Source: Verrucomicrobiota bacterium | Lineage (GTDB): Bacteria > Verrucomicrobiota > Kiritimatiellia > CAIVKH01 | Direction: 5' to 3' | NCBI GenBank assembly: GCA_024233345.1 | Contig: JACKPT010000015.1 | Span: forward strand, 1-64,000 | Length of the DNA: 64,000 nucleotides | Part shown: in pieces, positions 25,816 through 34,898 of the stretch | Numbering within the stretch: the stretch's first letter is position 1 | Layout: every line of letters begins with the position of its first letter | Position numbers and translations under genes: made by a program | The notes under the pieces: generated by a model | What the model was told of the DNA's origin: nothing | Seen by the model: the letters and a program-made list of their open reading frames with translations, nothing else | Database searches by the model: none

Positions 25816-25955
25816 GGGGCCAATGTTGACCACGGCAGTCGCACTGCGAGCCTGCGAAGGTGACCCGCCGTTGGGGCAAGCGGCGATCCCATGGTCTGGA
25901 CACGGCCAGGTTGGCCGTGTCACTTTTTTCCCTCGTGCTGAAGGCACGCCGCCCG
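25816..25955. repeat. Hairpin-module block, copy 3 (shorter, one module swapped)
   Basis: It shares the middle modules (GGGGCCAATGTTG, CAGTCGCACTGCGAGCCTG, CCGCCGTTGGGGCAAGCGG) and the last module (CGTGCTGAAGGCACG) with copies 1 and 2. The usual CCGTGCC/GGCACGG module is replaced by a stronger ten-base-pair hairpin. It lies about 70 bases before the ctpA start. Confidence 0.82.
25899..25929 (+). terminator. Intrinsic-terminator-like hairpin inside hairpin block copy 3
   Basis: GACACGGCCA (25899-25908) pairs perfectly with TGGCCGTGTC (25912-25921) around a three-base loop and is followed by ACTTTTTT. It would stop + strand transcripts arriving from the IS before ctpA. It may equally be just another repeat module. 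Confidence 0.5.
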
Positions 25956-26026
25956 GCATTGTCATGGACGGAGAACATGGGTATGGTTTACAGTCGGAAT
26001 GGTTTGATTGAACTGGAACGATACTC

Positions 26027-27298
26027 ATGTCGATACGGATCTTGGGAAGAAGTTTGGGATGGCTCCTGCTGGGCAGCCTGATCGCGGTCCAGTTTCTTTG
26101 GGTCGCCCGCCTGTACTCCAAGGAGTTGGATGCCCCGCCCACCCAGGATGATGCCTTCGAGGCGATGGAGCTGTTTACCCTCGCGATGGAGCAGATCCGT
26201 CGCAACTTTGTTGATCCGGACCAGACTTCCTACTCCAACCTCGTTCACGGGGCGCTCCAGGGCATGTTGCAGTCATTGGATTCCCATAGTTCGTTTCTCA
26301 ATGTCGATGCCTATGAAGGCATGCGCGATGACACCAAGGGCCAATTTGGCGGGCTCGGTATAGTCATCACCATGCGGGACGATGTGCTGACGGTGGTTTC
26401 GGCCATGGAAGACACCCCTGGCTTTCGAGCCGGACTGTTGTCGGGAGACCGGATCGTCCAGGTGGATGGGGAATCCACCGAAGGTCTGGATTTACAGGAT
26501 GCGGTGGACCGGTTGCGCGGCGAGCCGGGTACCAAGGTGGTCCTGACCATCGACCGGCCGGATCCCGAAGAAACCATCGAGGTGGAAATCATTCGGGCGG
26601 ATATCCAGGTGCCGGTGGTCAAAGACACCCGGATGCTCGATGACCGTATCGGCTATACCCGGATTGTCACGTTCAATGAGCAGACTGCCGCACTGCTGGA
26701 ACGGGAGCTTTCCGAGTTGAGCGGCCAGGGGATGCAGGCGCTGATCCTTGATTTGCGAAATAACCCCGGGGGGCTCCTCAATGCCGCCATCGATGTCGCG
26801 GACATCTTTCTCGATCGTCGCGAAGTGATTGTTTCGACCCAGAGCCGGGAGGATGAACAGACATTCCGGGCCCGCTCCCGGGCGGCATACAAACTTCCCC
26901 TCGCCATTCTCGTGAATGGCGGGAGTGCCAGCGCATCCGAAATTGTCGCGGGGGCCCTGCAGGACCATCACCGGGCGGTCCTGGTCGGGGAGAAAACGTT
27001 TGGCAAGGGTTCGGTCCAGAGTGTGTTGCCGCTCAAGGACGGTTCCGCCCTGCGTTTGACCACCGCCCGCTATTACACACCCTCCAACCGGGCGATCCAT
27101 GACAAGGGGATCGAACCGGATATCGTGGTCCCGATGCCGCCCACGGACTGGTATCTACTGATGATGCAGCGCGAGCGGGAAAAGAATCCCGGTGCGTTAC
27201 CCGATGCCGAACCGGCGGTGGAACCGCTGCGCGATCCCCACATGGATCGGGCACGGGAGATGCTCGATGGCATCCTGACCTTTATGGCCCGGCAATGA
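26027..27298 (+). CDS. ctpA: C-terminal processing peptidase, S41 family (CtpA/Prc)
   Basis: A 423-residue protein. Signal anchor at about residues 5-27, then a helical region (FTLAMEQIRRNFVDPDQTSY), a PDZ domain at about 105-185 (GQFGGLGIVITMRDDVLTVV, GDRIVQVDGE), and the S41 catalytic domain with NGGSASASEIVAGAL (Ser302) and EKTFGKGSVQSV (Lys327), the serine-lysine dyad. These periplasmic proteases trim C-termini or degrade envelope proteins, often with TPR lipoprotein partners that control cell-wall hydrolases. Its start follows the hairpin blocks. Its stop overlaps the tsaD start, so the two are coupled. Confidence 0.94.
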   Translation: MSIRILGRSLGWLLLGSLIAVQFLWVARLYSKELDAPPTQDDAFEAMELFTLAMEQIRRNFVDPDQTSYSNLVHGALQGMLQSLDSHSSFLNVDAYEGMRDDTKGQFGGLGIVITMRDDVLTVVSAMEDTPGFRAGLLSGDRIVQVDGESTEGLDLQDAVDRLRGEPGTKVVLTIDRPDPEETIEVEIIRADIQVPVVKDTRMLDDRIGYTRIVTFNEQTAALLERELSELSGQGMQALILDLRNNPGGLLNAAIDVADIFLDRREVIVSTQSREDEQTFRARSRAAYKLPLAILVNGGSASASEIVAGALQDHHRAVLVGEKTFGKGSVQSVLPLKDGSALRLTTARYYTPSNRAIHDKGIEPDIVVPMPPTDWYLLMMQREREKNPGALPDAEPAVEPLRDPHMDRAREMLDGILTFMARQ

Positions 27299-28374
27299 AT
27301 GATGGTCTTCCGGCCTCGGCCCCCCGCATCCTGCTCGCGATCGAAACTTCCTGCGATGAAACGGCGATTGCGGTCATGGATGAAAAGGGCCATGTCCCGG
27401 TTCACCGGATTTTCAGTCAGATCGATCAGCATCGCCCCTTTGGCGGGGTGGTGCCAGAGGTGGCATCGCGCTGCCATGTGGAAGCCCTGCCCCCAATGCT
27501 CGATGAAGTCATCGCGGCGGCGGGTCTCGACTGGTCGGCGATCGAGGGGGTCGCCTTTACCCGTGGTCCCGGTCTGGCCACTTCTCTGTTGACCGGTATG
27601 GCTTCCGCCCGGGCCCTCGCCTACCGGTTGCAGTGCCCGATCACCGGGGTTAACCATCTTCATGGCCATGCGGTCTCGATTCGGTTAACGCGCAATGGCG
27701 GCATGAAAGACATTGCCTTGCCGGCCCTGATCCTGCTGGTCTCGGGCGGCCATACCATGCTGCTGCTCGAAGAAACCCCTGCCCGCTACCGCTTGCTGGG
27801 TCAGACCCTCGATGATGCGGCCGGGGAGGCCCTCGACAAGGGAGCCAAACTGATGGGATTGGGCTATCCCGGTGGGCCGGAAATTGAAGCCCATGCCCGC
27901 ACCGGCGACCCTGCCGCCTTCGCCTTTCCCCGCGGCCTTGCCCGGAACCAGGAGGCGTCCCACCGGTATTGCTTCAGCTTCAGTGGCCTGAAAACGTCCT
28001 TGATGGTTTTGTTGAAGCGGGAACCGTCCCTGAAAGAATCCCGGTTGGCTGATCTGGCCGCCAGCTACCAGGAAGCGGTGGTGGATGCCCTGATGCTCCG
28101 GGTGGTCGATGCGCTCGACCACTTGCCCATCCGAACCCTTGCCTGCGCCGGGGGGGTGGCGCGAAATGCCCGGTTGCGTGAAAAACTATCCGCCGCCGCT
28201 GATCATTCCGGGGTTGCCCTGGCCCTGACCGAACCTGAATTTTGCGCAGACAATGCCGCCATGATCGCCGCCTCGGCACGGTTGCTCAATACCTGGGCCG
28301 ATCCGGTTGCTGCTGATCTGGATGTCCTGCCGGGGTGGGGGCTGGGGGAGGACACCGGGACGCCCCATCATTGA
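27295..28374 (+). CDS. tsaD: tRNA N6-adenosine threonylcarbamoyltransferase
   Basis: A 359-residue protein with the ASKHA fold: LLAIETSCDETAIAVMD at the N-terminus, QHRPFGGVVPEVASRCHVEA, GVNHLHGHAVSIRL (Fe/Zn-binding histidines; E. coli has H-M-E-G-H), LILLVSGGHTMLLL, and LACAGGVARNARLREKL. It transfers the threonylcarbamoyl group to A37 of ANN-decoding tRNAs, together with TsaB and TsaE, whose genes are not in the window. The ATG at 27295 overlaps the ctpA stop, fixing the start. Length is typical. Confidence 0.96.
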   Translation: MNDGLPASAPRILLAIETSCDETAIAVMDEKGHVPVHRIFSQIDQHRPFGGVVPEVASRCHVEALPPMLDEVIAAAGLDWSAIEGVAFTRGPGLATSLLTGMASARALAYRLQCPITGVNHLHGHAVSIRLTRNGGMKDIALPALILLVSGGHTMLLLEETPARYRLLGQTLDDAAGEALDKGAKLMGLGYPGGPEIEAHARTGDPAAFAFPRGLARNQEASHRYCFSFSGLKTSLMVLLKREPSLKESRLADLAASYQEAVVDALMLRVVDALDHLPIRTLACAGGVARNARLREKLSAAADHSGVALALTEPEFCADNAAMIAASARLLNTWADPVAADLDVLPGWGLGEDTGTPHH

Positions 28375-28400
28375 CACACGGTATCAATCCCTTTAACCTG
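28371..28400 (+). promoter_or_regulatory. Candidate sigma-70-type promoter of the pilus/secretion cluster
   Basis: TTGACA at 28371-28376 and TAACCT at 28395-28400 separated by 18 bases, overlapping the tsaD stop and about 35 bases before the first ATPase start. The -35 is perfect, but the -10 matches only the first two and last bases of TATAAT. Judged by eye. Confidence 0.35.
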
Positions 28401-28435
28401 CACCCCCATAAGACTGTGCATACAGGAGACGATGT

Positions 28436-30133
28436 TTGACCGCAAACGACGAATATATTGTCGAAATCCTTGAGGGCGTTGGGCTGATTACCAGTGCGCA
28501 GGCACAGGAGGCGCTCCAGTGGGCCCAACAAAATGACAAGCCGGTGATCGATGTCCTGACCCTGCAGCAGGGAATCGAAAAATCCGACATCCTCAAAGCA
28601 CTTGCCAATCAGTTTGGCATGGAGTTCATGAACTTGACCGGGGTCGATGTCGACCAGGAGATCATTGATCTGGTCCCTGCGGAAATTGCCCGCCGGTACA
28701 AAGTGCTGCCGGTCTTTTCCGGTGACAATTCCATCACCGTGGCCATGAGTGATCCCCTCGATGTCGAGACCCTCGACTCCCTCCGGTACGTACTGCGCAT
28801 GGGCGTGGAAGGGGTGGTTTCCCTGCCCGAGGAGATCGACGCGGGAATCAACCGCTATTATGGCGGTTCGGCGGTCGATCAGATGTGGGATGCGACGGAA
28901 AAGGAAGTGACCCGGGGACTCGATATTCCCAGCCTCGAAGGTGAGGATGAGGTCACGGATGCGGATGCCCCCATCATCAAGCTGGTCAGTTTGATCATTC
29001 TCGAAGCATTCCGCAGCCGGGCTTCGGACATCCATCTCGAACCCCAGGAGCGCAAGTTCCGGGTGCGCTACCGGATCGACGGTGTCCTCCACGAGGTGGA
29101 AAGCCCCCCCAAACGGCTGCAGGCCGCAGTGATCAGCCGAATCAAGATCATGGCGAATATGAGCATCGCGGAAAAACGGCTTCCCCAGGACGGACGCATC
29201 CAGATCAATGTCATGGGCCGCGACCTCGACCTGCGCGTTTCTTCGGTTCCCTCCAACCACGGGGAATCGATCGTCATGCGTATTCTCGACAAGGAAGGCC
29301 TGCAGCTCGGTCTGCCCAAACTTGGCTTCTTCTCCGATGACCAGCAAACTTTCGAGCGGATGATCGGTTTGTCCGACGGGATCCTGCTGGTGACCGGTCC
29401 CACCGGATCCGGTAAAACCACCACCCTCTACTCCTGTCTGAACTATATCAACAAGCCGGACCGCAAAATCATCACGGTCGAGGATCCGGTTGAATACCAG
29501 ATGAGTGGCATCAACCAGGTCCAGGTGCGCGCGGATATCGGAATGACCTTTGGCGCCGCTCTGCGGTCCATGCTTCGTCAGGCCCCGAACATCATCATGA
29601 TCGGGGAAATCCGCGACCTGGAAACTGCGGAAATCGCGGTCAATGCCTCCCTGACCGGCCACCTTGTGTTCAGCACCCTTCACACCAATGACGCCCCCAG
29701 CGCAGTCACCCGGTTGATCGATATCGGGGTCAAACCGTTTCTGGTCGCGTCATCGACCCGGGCGATTATGGCCCAACGGCTGGTGCGGAAAATTTGTGAT
29801 AAATGCAAGGAGTCCCATAAAGCGAGCGATCGGGAACTGCGCCTGCTCGGTCCGATGGCCGAACAGTTCGCCAATGTCGAACTGGTGCGGGGCGCGGGCT
29901 GCGATGCCTGCAAGAACACGGGCTATAAAGGCCGGATCGGGTTGTTTGAAATCTTTGTCATCAACGATGAAGTCCGGCACATGATCTTTGAGCAGTCCAC
30001 CTCGGCAACCCTCCGCCGCCGGGCTCGCGAGCTGGGCATGCGCACCCTCCGCGAAGATGGCCTCCGCAAGGTCATGAGCGGGATGACCACCCTTTCCGAA
30101 GTCTTTCGCGTCACCATGGGAGATGCCAACTGA
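28436..30133 (+). CDS. PilB/GspE-type assembly ATPase 1
   Basis: A 565-residue protein starting with TTG at 28436, preceded by AGGAGAC. The N-terminal domain (to about 150) is of the GspE_N/MshEN type (VGLITSAQAQEALQWAQQ, LANQFGMEFMNL). The motor domain has Walker A GPTGSGKTTT (321-330), the Asp box, Walker B IIMIGEIRDLETAEIA and a His box (FSTLHTNDAPSAVTRLID). A zinc-binding tetracysteine is present: Cys454, Cys457, Cys489 and Cys492. These features mark hexameric ATPases that power pilin polymerisation in type IV pili or type II secretion. The overlap with pilT and a second PilB gene right after indicate one operon. Whether this copy serves pili or secretion cannot be told from sequence. 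Confidence 0.93.
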   Translation: MTANDEYIVEILEGVGLITSAQAQEALQWAQQNDKPVIDVLTLQQGIEKSDILKALANQFGMEFMNLTGVDVDQEIIDLVPAEIARRYKVLPVFSGDNSITVAMSDPLDVETLDSLRYVLRMGVEGVVSLPEEIDAGINRYYGGSAVDQMWDATEKEVTRGLDIPSLEGEDEVTDADAPIIKLVSLIILEAFRSRASDIHLEPQERKFRVRYRIDGVLHEVESPPKRLQAAVISRIKIMANMSIAEKRLPQDGRIQINVMGRDLDLRVSSVPSNHGESIVMRILDKEGLQLGLPKLGFFSDDQQTFERMIGLSDGILLVTGPTGSGKTTTLYSCLNYINKPDRKIITVEDPVEYQMSGINQVQVRADIGMTFGAALRSMLRQAPNIIMIGEIRDLETAEIAVNASLTGHLVFSTLHTNDAPSAVTRLIDIGVKPFLVASSTRAIMAQRLVRKICDKCKESHKASDRELRLLGPMAEQFANVELVRGAGCDACKNTGYKGRIGLFEIFVINDEVRHMIFEQSTSATLRRRARELGMRTLREDGLRKVMSGMTTLSEVFRVTMGDAN

Positions 30134-31226
30134 CATGACTATCAAATCGTCGGATATCAACATGATCGACCTGCTCAACCTGGTCGTGGACGAAGAGGCC
30201 TCCGACCTCCATCTCACCGTGGACAGCCCTCCGGTCATCCGCCTCAACGGGGCCATGCAGCCCATCGACACCGAACCGCTGACCCCCCAGGATACCGAGC
30301 GGTTGATGCTGGAAATCACCGACGAGGAGCACCAGGCCAAATTGCGGGAGGGCCGGGGCACCGATTTTGGATTCAGCCACGAAGACAAGGCCCGGTTCCG
30401 GGTCAGTGCCTTCTACCAGAAACATGCCATCGGTCTGGTCCTCCGCCAGATTCCCAAGAAGCTGCTCACCCTCGAGGAGATCGGTCTGCCTCCCGCGATC
30501 AAGGAACTGCTGTATAAACCGCGCGGGCTGATCCTGGTGACCGGTCCCACCGGGTCGGGAAAAACCACCACCCTCGCCAGCATGTTGAACATCATCAATG
30601 AAACCCGGGATTGCCACGTGATCACCGTGGAAGACCCCATCGAATATTACCACCCCCACAAGAAAAGTGTGGTCACACAACGGGAAGTCGGGGTCGATGT
30701 CCCCAGTTTCAAGGAAGCGCTGCGCCGGGCCCTCCGTCAGGATCCGGATGTGATTCTCGTGGGGGAAATGCGGGATCTCGAAACGATGGAAGCGGCGATT
30801 ACCGCTGCCGAAACCGGCCACCTGGTGTTCGCCACCCTCCACACCACCGGGGCGGCCCGTACCGTGGACCGGATCGTCGATGCTTTCCCCACCAATCAGC
30901 AGGAACAAATCCGCACCCAGCTCGCATCCAGCATTGTTGCGGTGATCTCCCAGCTACTGCTGGTTCGTCAGGATAAACCGGGCCGGGTCGCGGCCTTTGA
31001 AATCATGCTCGCCACCCCGTCCATTCGGTCCCTCATCCGGGAAAATAAAACCTACCGGATCACCTCGGATATCCAGACCGGCGGCAAGTGGGGAATGGTC
31101 ACCCTCGATTCCAATTTGATGCACCTGTACGAGGAAGGCAAAATCAGCTACGAGGCGCTGGTCACCAGCGCCCAGGATGTCGACAGCATCCTCCAGAAAC
31201 TGCAATCGGACGCACGAAAGAAATAA
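30123..31226 (+). CDS. pilT: Twitching-motility-type retraction ATPase PilT
   Basis: A 367-residue protein. No N-terminal GspE_N domain and no tetracysteine, unlike its neighbours. It begins with INMIDLLNLVVDEEASDLHL, typical of PilT's PAS-like domain. Walker A GPTGSGKTTT is near residue 142, Walker B is VILVGEMRDLETMEAAITAA, and the C-terminal AFEIMLATPSIRSLIRENKT matches the PilT AIRNLIR motif needed for retraction. The ATG at 30123 overlaps the upstream ATPase by 11 bases; ATG at 30135 is an alternative. A retraction ATPase favours a dynamic type IV pilus over a dedicated type II secretion system. Confidence 0.94.
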   Translation: MPTDMTIKSSDINMIDLLNLVVDEEASDLHLTVDSPPVIRLNGAMQPIDTEPLTPQDTERLMLEITDEEHQAKLREGRGTDFGFSHEDKARFRVSAFYQKHAIGLVLRQIPKKLLTLEEIGLPPAIKELLYKPRGLILVTGPTGSGKTTTLASMLNIINETRDCHVITVEDPIEYYHPHKKSVVTQREVGVDVPSFKEALRRALRQDPDVILVGEMRDLETMEAAITAAETGHLVFATLHTTGAARTVDRIVDAFPTNQQEQIRTQLASSIVAVISQLLLVRQDKPGRVAAFEIMLATPSIRSLIRENKTYRITSDIQTGGKWGMVTLDSNLMHLYEEGKISYEALVTSAQDVDSILQKLQSDARKK

Positions 31227-31232
31227 CCCGCC

Positions 31233-32939
31233 ATGGCCGATCTCGAATACAAGGATCCACTGCTGCAGCAACTCTATGACGAGGAGATGCTGACTTCCGC
31301 CCAGGCGGAGGAGATTGTCGACGAACACGAGCGCACCGGTCGGTCGGTTCGTGAATTACTGGTGGACATGGATGTCCTCAGTGAGGATGCCCTGCTGGAA
31401 ATTGTCGCCCAGCAACTCGGTTCGCGGGTGATCTCCCTGCATTCGGTATCCCTCCCCACGGATGTGATCCGTTCGATTCCCGCCAGTGTGGCCCGGATGT
31501 ACAACGTAATCCCGGTCAGTGCGGATGCCCAATCGGTCGAACTGGCGACTTCGGAACTGCTCAGCCCGGAAGTCATTGATGAACTTCACTTTGTCCTGTC
31601 CCGCGATGTCACCTTTGTGGCTGCCCGGGAGGCGGAAATTCGGGCCGCCCTCGAGGAGAACTACGGGGATGATTCCGACTCGGTCACCGAGATGCTGTCC
31701 GCGCTCGAATCGGAACTCGACAGTGTCGGCGAGCATATTGCTGCGGCCGGCGACAATGTCATCGAGCTGGAAAATGCCGCCAACCAGGCCCCGGTGGTCC
31801 GGTATGTCAACCTGATCCTGTACCAGGCGGTCAAGGACAAGGCCTCGGACGTTCACTTCGAGCCGTTCGAGACGGAGTTCAAAATCCGGTACCGGGTCGA
31901 TGGCGCCCTGTATGAAATGTCCCCGCCCCCCAAGCATCTGGCCCTTCCTGTAACCTCCCGCATCAAGGTGATCTCCGGATTGAATATCGCGGAACGGCGG
32001 CTGCCCCAGGATGGACGCATCCAGCTCCAGATCGCCGGCAAGCAGATCGATTTCCGTGTCTCCACCCTGCCCACACAATTCGGGGAAAGCGTGGTGATCC
32101 GGGTTCTTGACCGGAGTGTGGTCTCCCTCGACCTCGAAAACATCGGCATGCCCGACGATATCTACAATAATTTTGGCGAGGATATTGCCAAACCCAATGG
32201 CATCGTGGTGGTCACCGGTCCCACCGGCTCCGGAAAAACCACCACCCTGTATTCCGCCCTGCGCCGCCTGAATACCGAGGAAAACAAGCTTCTCACCGCC
32301 GAGGATCCGGTGGAGTATGATATTGATGGCATTGTCCAGATTCCCACCAACGAAGCCATCGGCCTGACCTTTGGCCGCACCCTTCGCGCATTCCTCCGGC
32401 AGGATCCGGACATTATCATGGTCGGGGAAATTCGCGACAAGGATACCGCGGAAATTGCCATTCAATCCTCGCTCACCGGGCATTTGGTCTTCAGTACCCT
32501 CCACACCAACGATGCTCCCGGGGCCATCACCCGCTTGATCGATATGGGGGTCGAACCCTTTCTGATCGCTTCCACCATGGAAGCGGTACTCGGCCAGCGG
32601 CTGGTGCGCACGATTTGTCCCAATTGCAAGACACCCTATGAGCCGGAAGACGATATGCTGCAAATGCTCGGGTTGAGCCGCAGTGATGTCGGGGGGCGCC
32701 CGTTCTATTTTGGCAAGGGCTGCCTGCAGTGCAATGAGACCGGTTACAAGGGCCGCCGGGGTATCTACGAGTATCTTCGCATCAGCGACCCCATTCGCGA
32801 GCTCATCAACGAGCGCAAACCCACCATCGTGATCCGGGACAAGGCGATCGAACTGGGCATGCGCACCCTCCGCGAAGACGGTATTCGCTGCATCCTGGAT
32901 GGCTCCACCACCGTCGAAGAAGTCCTGAAGTATACCTGA
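31233..32939 (+). CDS. PilB/GspE-type assembly ATPase 2
   Basis: A 568-residue paralogue of the first ATPase, with an N-terminal GspE_N domain (LTSAQAEEIVDEHERTGRSV), Walker A GPTGSGKTTT at about 329-338, Walker B IIMVGEIRDKDTAEIA, a His box, and tetracysteine CPNC and CLQC near residues 465 and 495. The C-terminal MRTLREDGI block is nearly identical to that of the first copy, but the N-terminal halves differ clearly. Two assembly ATPases with one platform protein suggest either two pilus types sharing a platform or division of labour within one. It lies six bases after pilT. Confidence 0.93.
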   Translation: MADLEYKDPLLQQLYDEEMLTSAQAEEIVDEHERTGRSVRELLVDMDVLSEDALLEIVAQQLGSRVISLHSVSLPTDVIRSIPASVARMYNVIPVSADAQSVELATSELLSPEVIDELHFVLSRDVTFVAAREAEIRAALEENYGDDSDSVTEMLSALESELDSVGEHIAAAGDNVIELENAANQAPVVRYVNLILYQAVKDKASDVHFEPFETEFKIRYRVDGALYEMSPPPKHLALPVTSRIKVISGLNIAERRLPQDGRIQLQIAGKQIDFRVSTLPTQFGESVVIRVLDRSVVSLDLENIGMPDDIYNNFGEDIAKPNGIVVVTGPTGSGKTTTLYSALRRLNTEENKLLTAEDPVEYDIDGIVQIPTNEAIGLTFGRTLRAFLRQDPDIIMVGEIRDKDTAEIAIQSSLTGHLVFSTLHTNDAPGAITRLIDMGVEPFLIASTMEAVLGQRLVRTICPNCKTPYEPEDDMLQMLGLSRSDVGGRPFYFGKGCLQCNETGYKGRRGIYEYLRISDPIRELINERKPTIVIRDKAIELGMRTLREDGIRCILDGSTTVEEVLKYT

Positions 32940-33012
32940 GCAAAAACTTTTATTTGCCATTGTAAACCGTTTTGATTACTGTGCGGTATCGGTTTAACGG
33001 CAGGACTTTTCC

Positions 33013-34296
33013 ATGGCGAAATATCACTTTGTAGCACTGGATTCCCGGGGTCAGGAGACCAAGGGAGAGATTGAGGCAAGCGACCAAACCTCGGCGCTAT
33101 CCCGAATCCGTGAAAAAGGCCTGTTCCCAACCAACGTAACCGAAGTCACCCCCAAAGCCGCCACCACCAAAAAGTCCGGGGGCAGTAAAGGCAAGGGCAA
33201 GTCCGGGAGCAATGATCTGCTCAAAAAAGAGCTCAAGATGCCCAAGCTCTTTGTCAAGGTGAAGCCCAAGGAACTGATGGTATTCACCCGCCAGCTCGCC
33301 ACTTTGGTGGATGCCGGGCTTCCCCTGGTGCGTTGTCTGCAAGTGCTGGAACGACAGGAAAAAAATCCCCTGCTGAAGGAATCACTCGGGACCATGGCCG
33401 AGGCGATTCAGACCGGCAGCACCTTCGCCGAATCCCTGGCCGCCCATCCCAAGCTGTTCAATAAACTATATGTCAACATGGCCAAGGCGGGTGAGGTCGG
33501 CGGGGTGCTCGATCAGGTACTGATCCGGCTCGCGGAATTCATGGAGAAGGCCCAGAAGATCAAGAACAAGGTGGTCAGTGCCATGGTCTACCCGATCGTG
33601 GTCATGTTCATGGCCGTGGGTATCCTGGTTTTCCTGATGGTGGTGATCATCCCCAAGTTCCAACAGATCTTTAACGACCTGCTCCAGGGCCAGCCTCTGC
33701 CGGGGTTGACCCAGTTCGTCATGGCGATCAGTGCGGGTATGACCGAGCACCTGCTCACCGTGATCCCGGTTATCTTCGGACTGTATTTCGGTATCAAACT
33801 CCTCGCCAAAACCAAAAAAGGCGCGGGCATCGTGGACCGGATCAAACTGAATGTCCCCCTGTTCGGAAACCTGATCCGCAAGACGGTGATCGGCCGCTTC
33901 TGCCGCACCCTCGGCACCCTCATGTCCTCGGGCGTGCCGGTTCTCCAGGCCCTCAACATTGTCCGGGATACGTCCGGCAATGAGGTCATTGCCAAGGCGG
34001 TCAACTCCATCCATGACGCGGTCAAGGAGGGCGAAAACATGGCGCCCCCGATTGAGGCTACTGGCGTCTTCCCGCCCATGGTGGTCAGCATGGTCCAGGT
34101 CGGAGAAGAAACCGGTGAATTGCCGGAAATGCTCACCAAGATTGCCGACAACTATGACGACGAAGTCGACAACGCGGTCGCCGGCCTCACCTCGGTCATC
34201 GAACCGCTCCTCATCGTGTTCCTAGCGGTGGTCGTCGGCACCATCGTCATCGCTCTGTTCCTCCCCCTGATCTCGATCATCGGGAACCTGAGCTAA
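33013..34296 (+). CDS. PilC/GspF-type inner-membrane platform protein
   Basis: A 427-residue protein. N-terminal YHFVALDSRGQETKGEIEAS is the typical opening, followed by a Gly/Lys/Ser-rich linker. Two homologous GspF domains then follow: ELMVFTRQLATLVDAGLPLV, and after the first membrane spans RFCRTLGTLMSSGVPVLQAL, each followed by the MVSMVQVGEETGELPEML-type motif. Three to four transmembrane segments lie around 190-215, 240-262 and the C-terminal 400-422. The platform protein contacts the ATPase and feeds pilins into the growing fibre. A good spacing of 73 bases from the second ATPase keeps it in the same transcription unit. Repeats begin immediately after its stop. Confidence 0.94.
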   Translation: MAKYHFVALDSRGQETKGEIEASDQTSALSRIREKGLFPTNVTEVTPKAATTKKSGGSKGKGKSGSNDLLKKELKMPKLFVKVKPKELMVFTRQLATLVDAGLPLVRCLQVLERQEKNPLLKESLGTMAEAIQTGSTFAESLAAHPKLFNKLYVNMAKAGEVGGVLDQVLIRLAEFMEKAQKIKNKVVSAMVYPIVVMFMAVGILVFLMVVIIPKFQQIFNDLLQGQPLPGLTQFVMAISAGMTEHLLTVIPVIFGLYFGIKLLAKTKKGAGIVDRIKLNVPLFGNLIRKTVIGRFCRTLGTLMSSGVPVLQALNIVRDTSGNEVIAKAVNSIHDAVKEGENMAPPIEATGVFPPMVVSMVQVGEETGELPEMLTKIADNYDDEVDNAVAGLTSVIEPLLIVFLAVVVGTIVIALFLPLISIIGNLS

Positions 34297-34436
34297 ATAA
34301 GGTTTCAGGTTTCAGGTGTCAGGTTTCAGGTGTCAGGATATATGGTTTCCCTTGGTCGGGCAGGCAGGTGTCGGCGACGAGAAGCCTTCGTATTCCTGAA
34401 ACCTGAACACTGACACCTGACACCTTTAAATCCTGA
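34297..34436. repeat. TTTCAGG/GTGTC repeat tract, inverted halves (module E)
   Basis: The left half (34302-34337) is a run of GGTTTCAGGTGTCAGG-like units. The right half (34395-34434) is the reverse complement (CCTGAAACCTGAACACTGAC...). About 55 bases of unique sequence including GGGCAGGCAGG lie between. It sits between the PilC gene and the four-helix-bundle gene. Confidence 0.85.
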
Positions 34437-34439
34437 AGT

Positions 34440-34898
34440 ATGACCGACAAAACCTGGCTTGCAGTTGAAGATCTCGAGGTCTACCAAAAGTTGTGTGCTC
34501 TCCACTTGAAGGTATGTGAACTCTCTCATCAATGGCCCGCAGAAGAACGGTATGAATTAGGCAGTCAAGTTAGGCGCTCCTCCAATAGTTCACCCGCGCA
34601 GTTGGCTGAAAAGAATGACGATCGACACGTTCGAAATAAGATTGAAGGGGTCAATCGCGCCCGTGGTGAAGCGGCGGAAACGATTCATCACCTGTACATG
34701 GCGACATTGAAATCCTATGTTTCTCAAGAGGTATTTCATGACTACCGTGCCCGTTATCAGGAATGCATTCGGATGCTTAATGGCCTGGAGCGCACCCTCG
34801 AACGCAAACTGCCTGAAGAATCACGCCGTTGGCAGGCCAGAGAAACTAGTTCTGATTACGGAAGATCCCTGCGCGGTTGGCCAGAGAGCGCAGGATGA
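34440..34898 (+). CDS. Four-helix-bundle protein (23S rRNA intervening-sequence protein family)
   Basis: A 152-residue protein. The pattern VEDLEVYQKLCALHLKVCEL, QVRRSSNSSPAQLAEKNDD and a long run of polar helices matches the S23/IVP four-helix-bundle family, whose usual core is about 115-125 residues. The last 25 residues look like non-family extension into the flanking repeat. Members occur in rRNA intervening sequences and beside retroelements (the Avd group), but most are stand-alone genes of unknown role. Here it is not in an rRNA operon. It is bracketed on both sides by inverted TTTCAGG/GTGTC tracts, and lies within a pilus gene cluster to which it has no known link. It looks like an inserted cassette. 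Confidence 0.85.
   Translation: MTDKTWLAVEDLEVYQKLCALHLKVCELSHQWPAEERYELGSQVRRSSNSSPAQLAEKNDDRHVRNKIEGVNRARGEAAETIHHLYMATLKSYVSQEVFHDYRARYQECIRMLNGLERTLERKLPEESRRWQARETSSDYGRSLRGWPESAG

Noticed and set aside
34440..34898. Diversity-generating retroelement (Avd-like accessory protein)
   Set aside because: No reverse transcriptase or template/variable repeat pair is seen nearby, and the family is mostly stand-alone.
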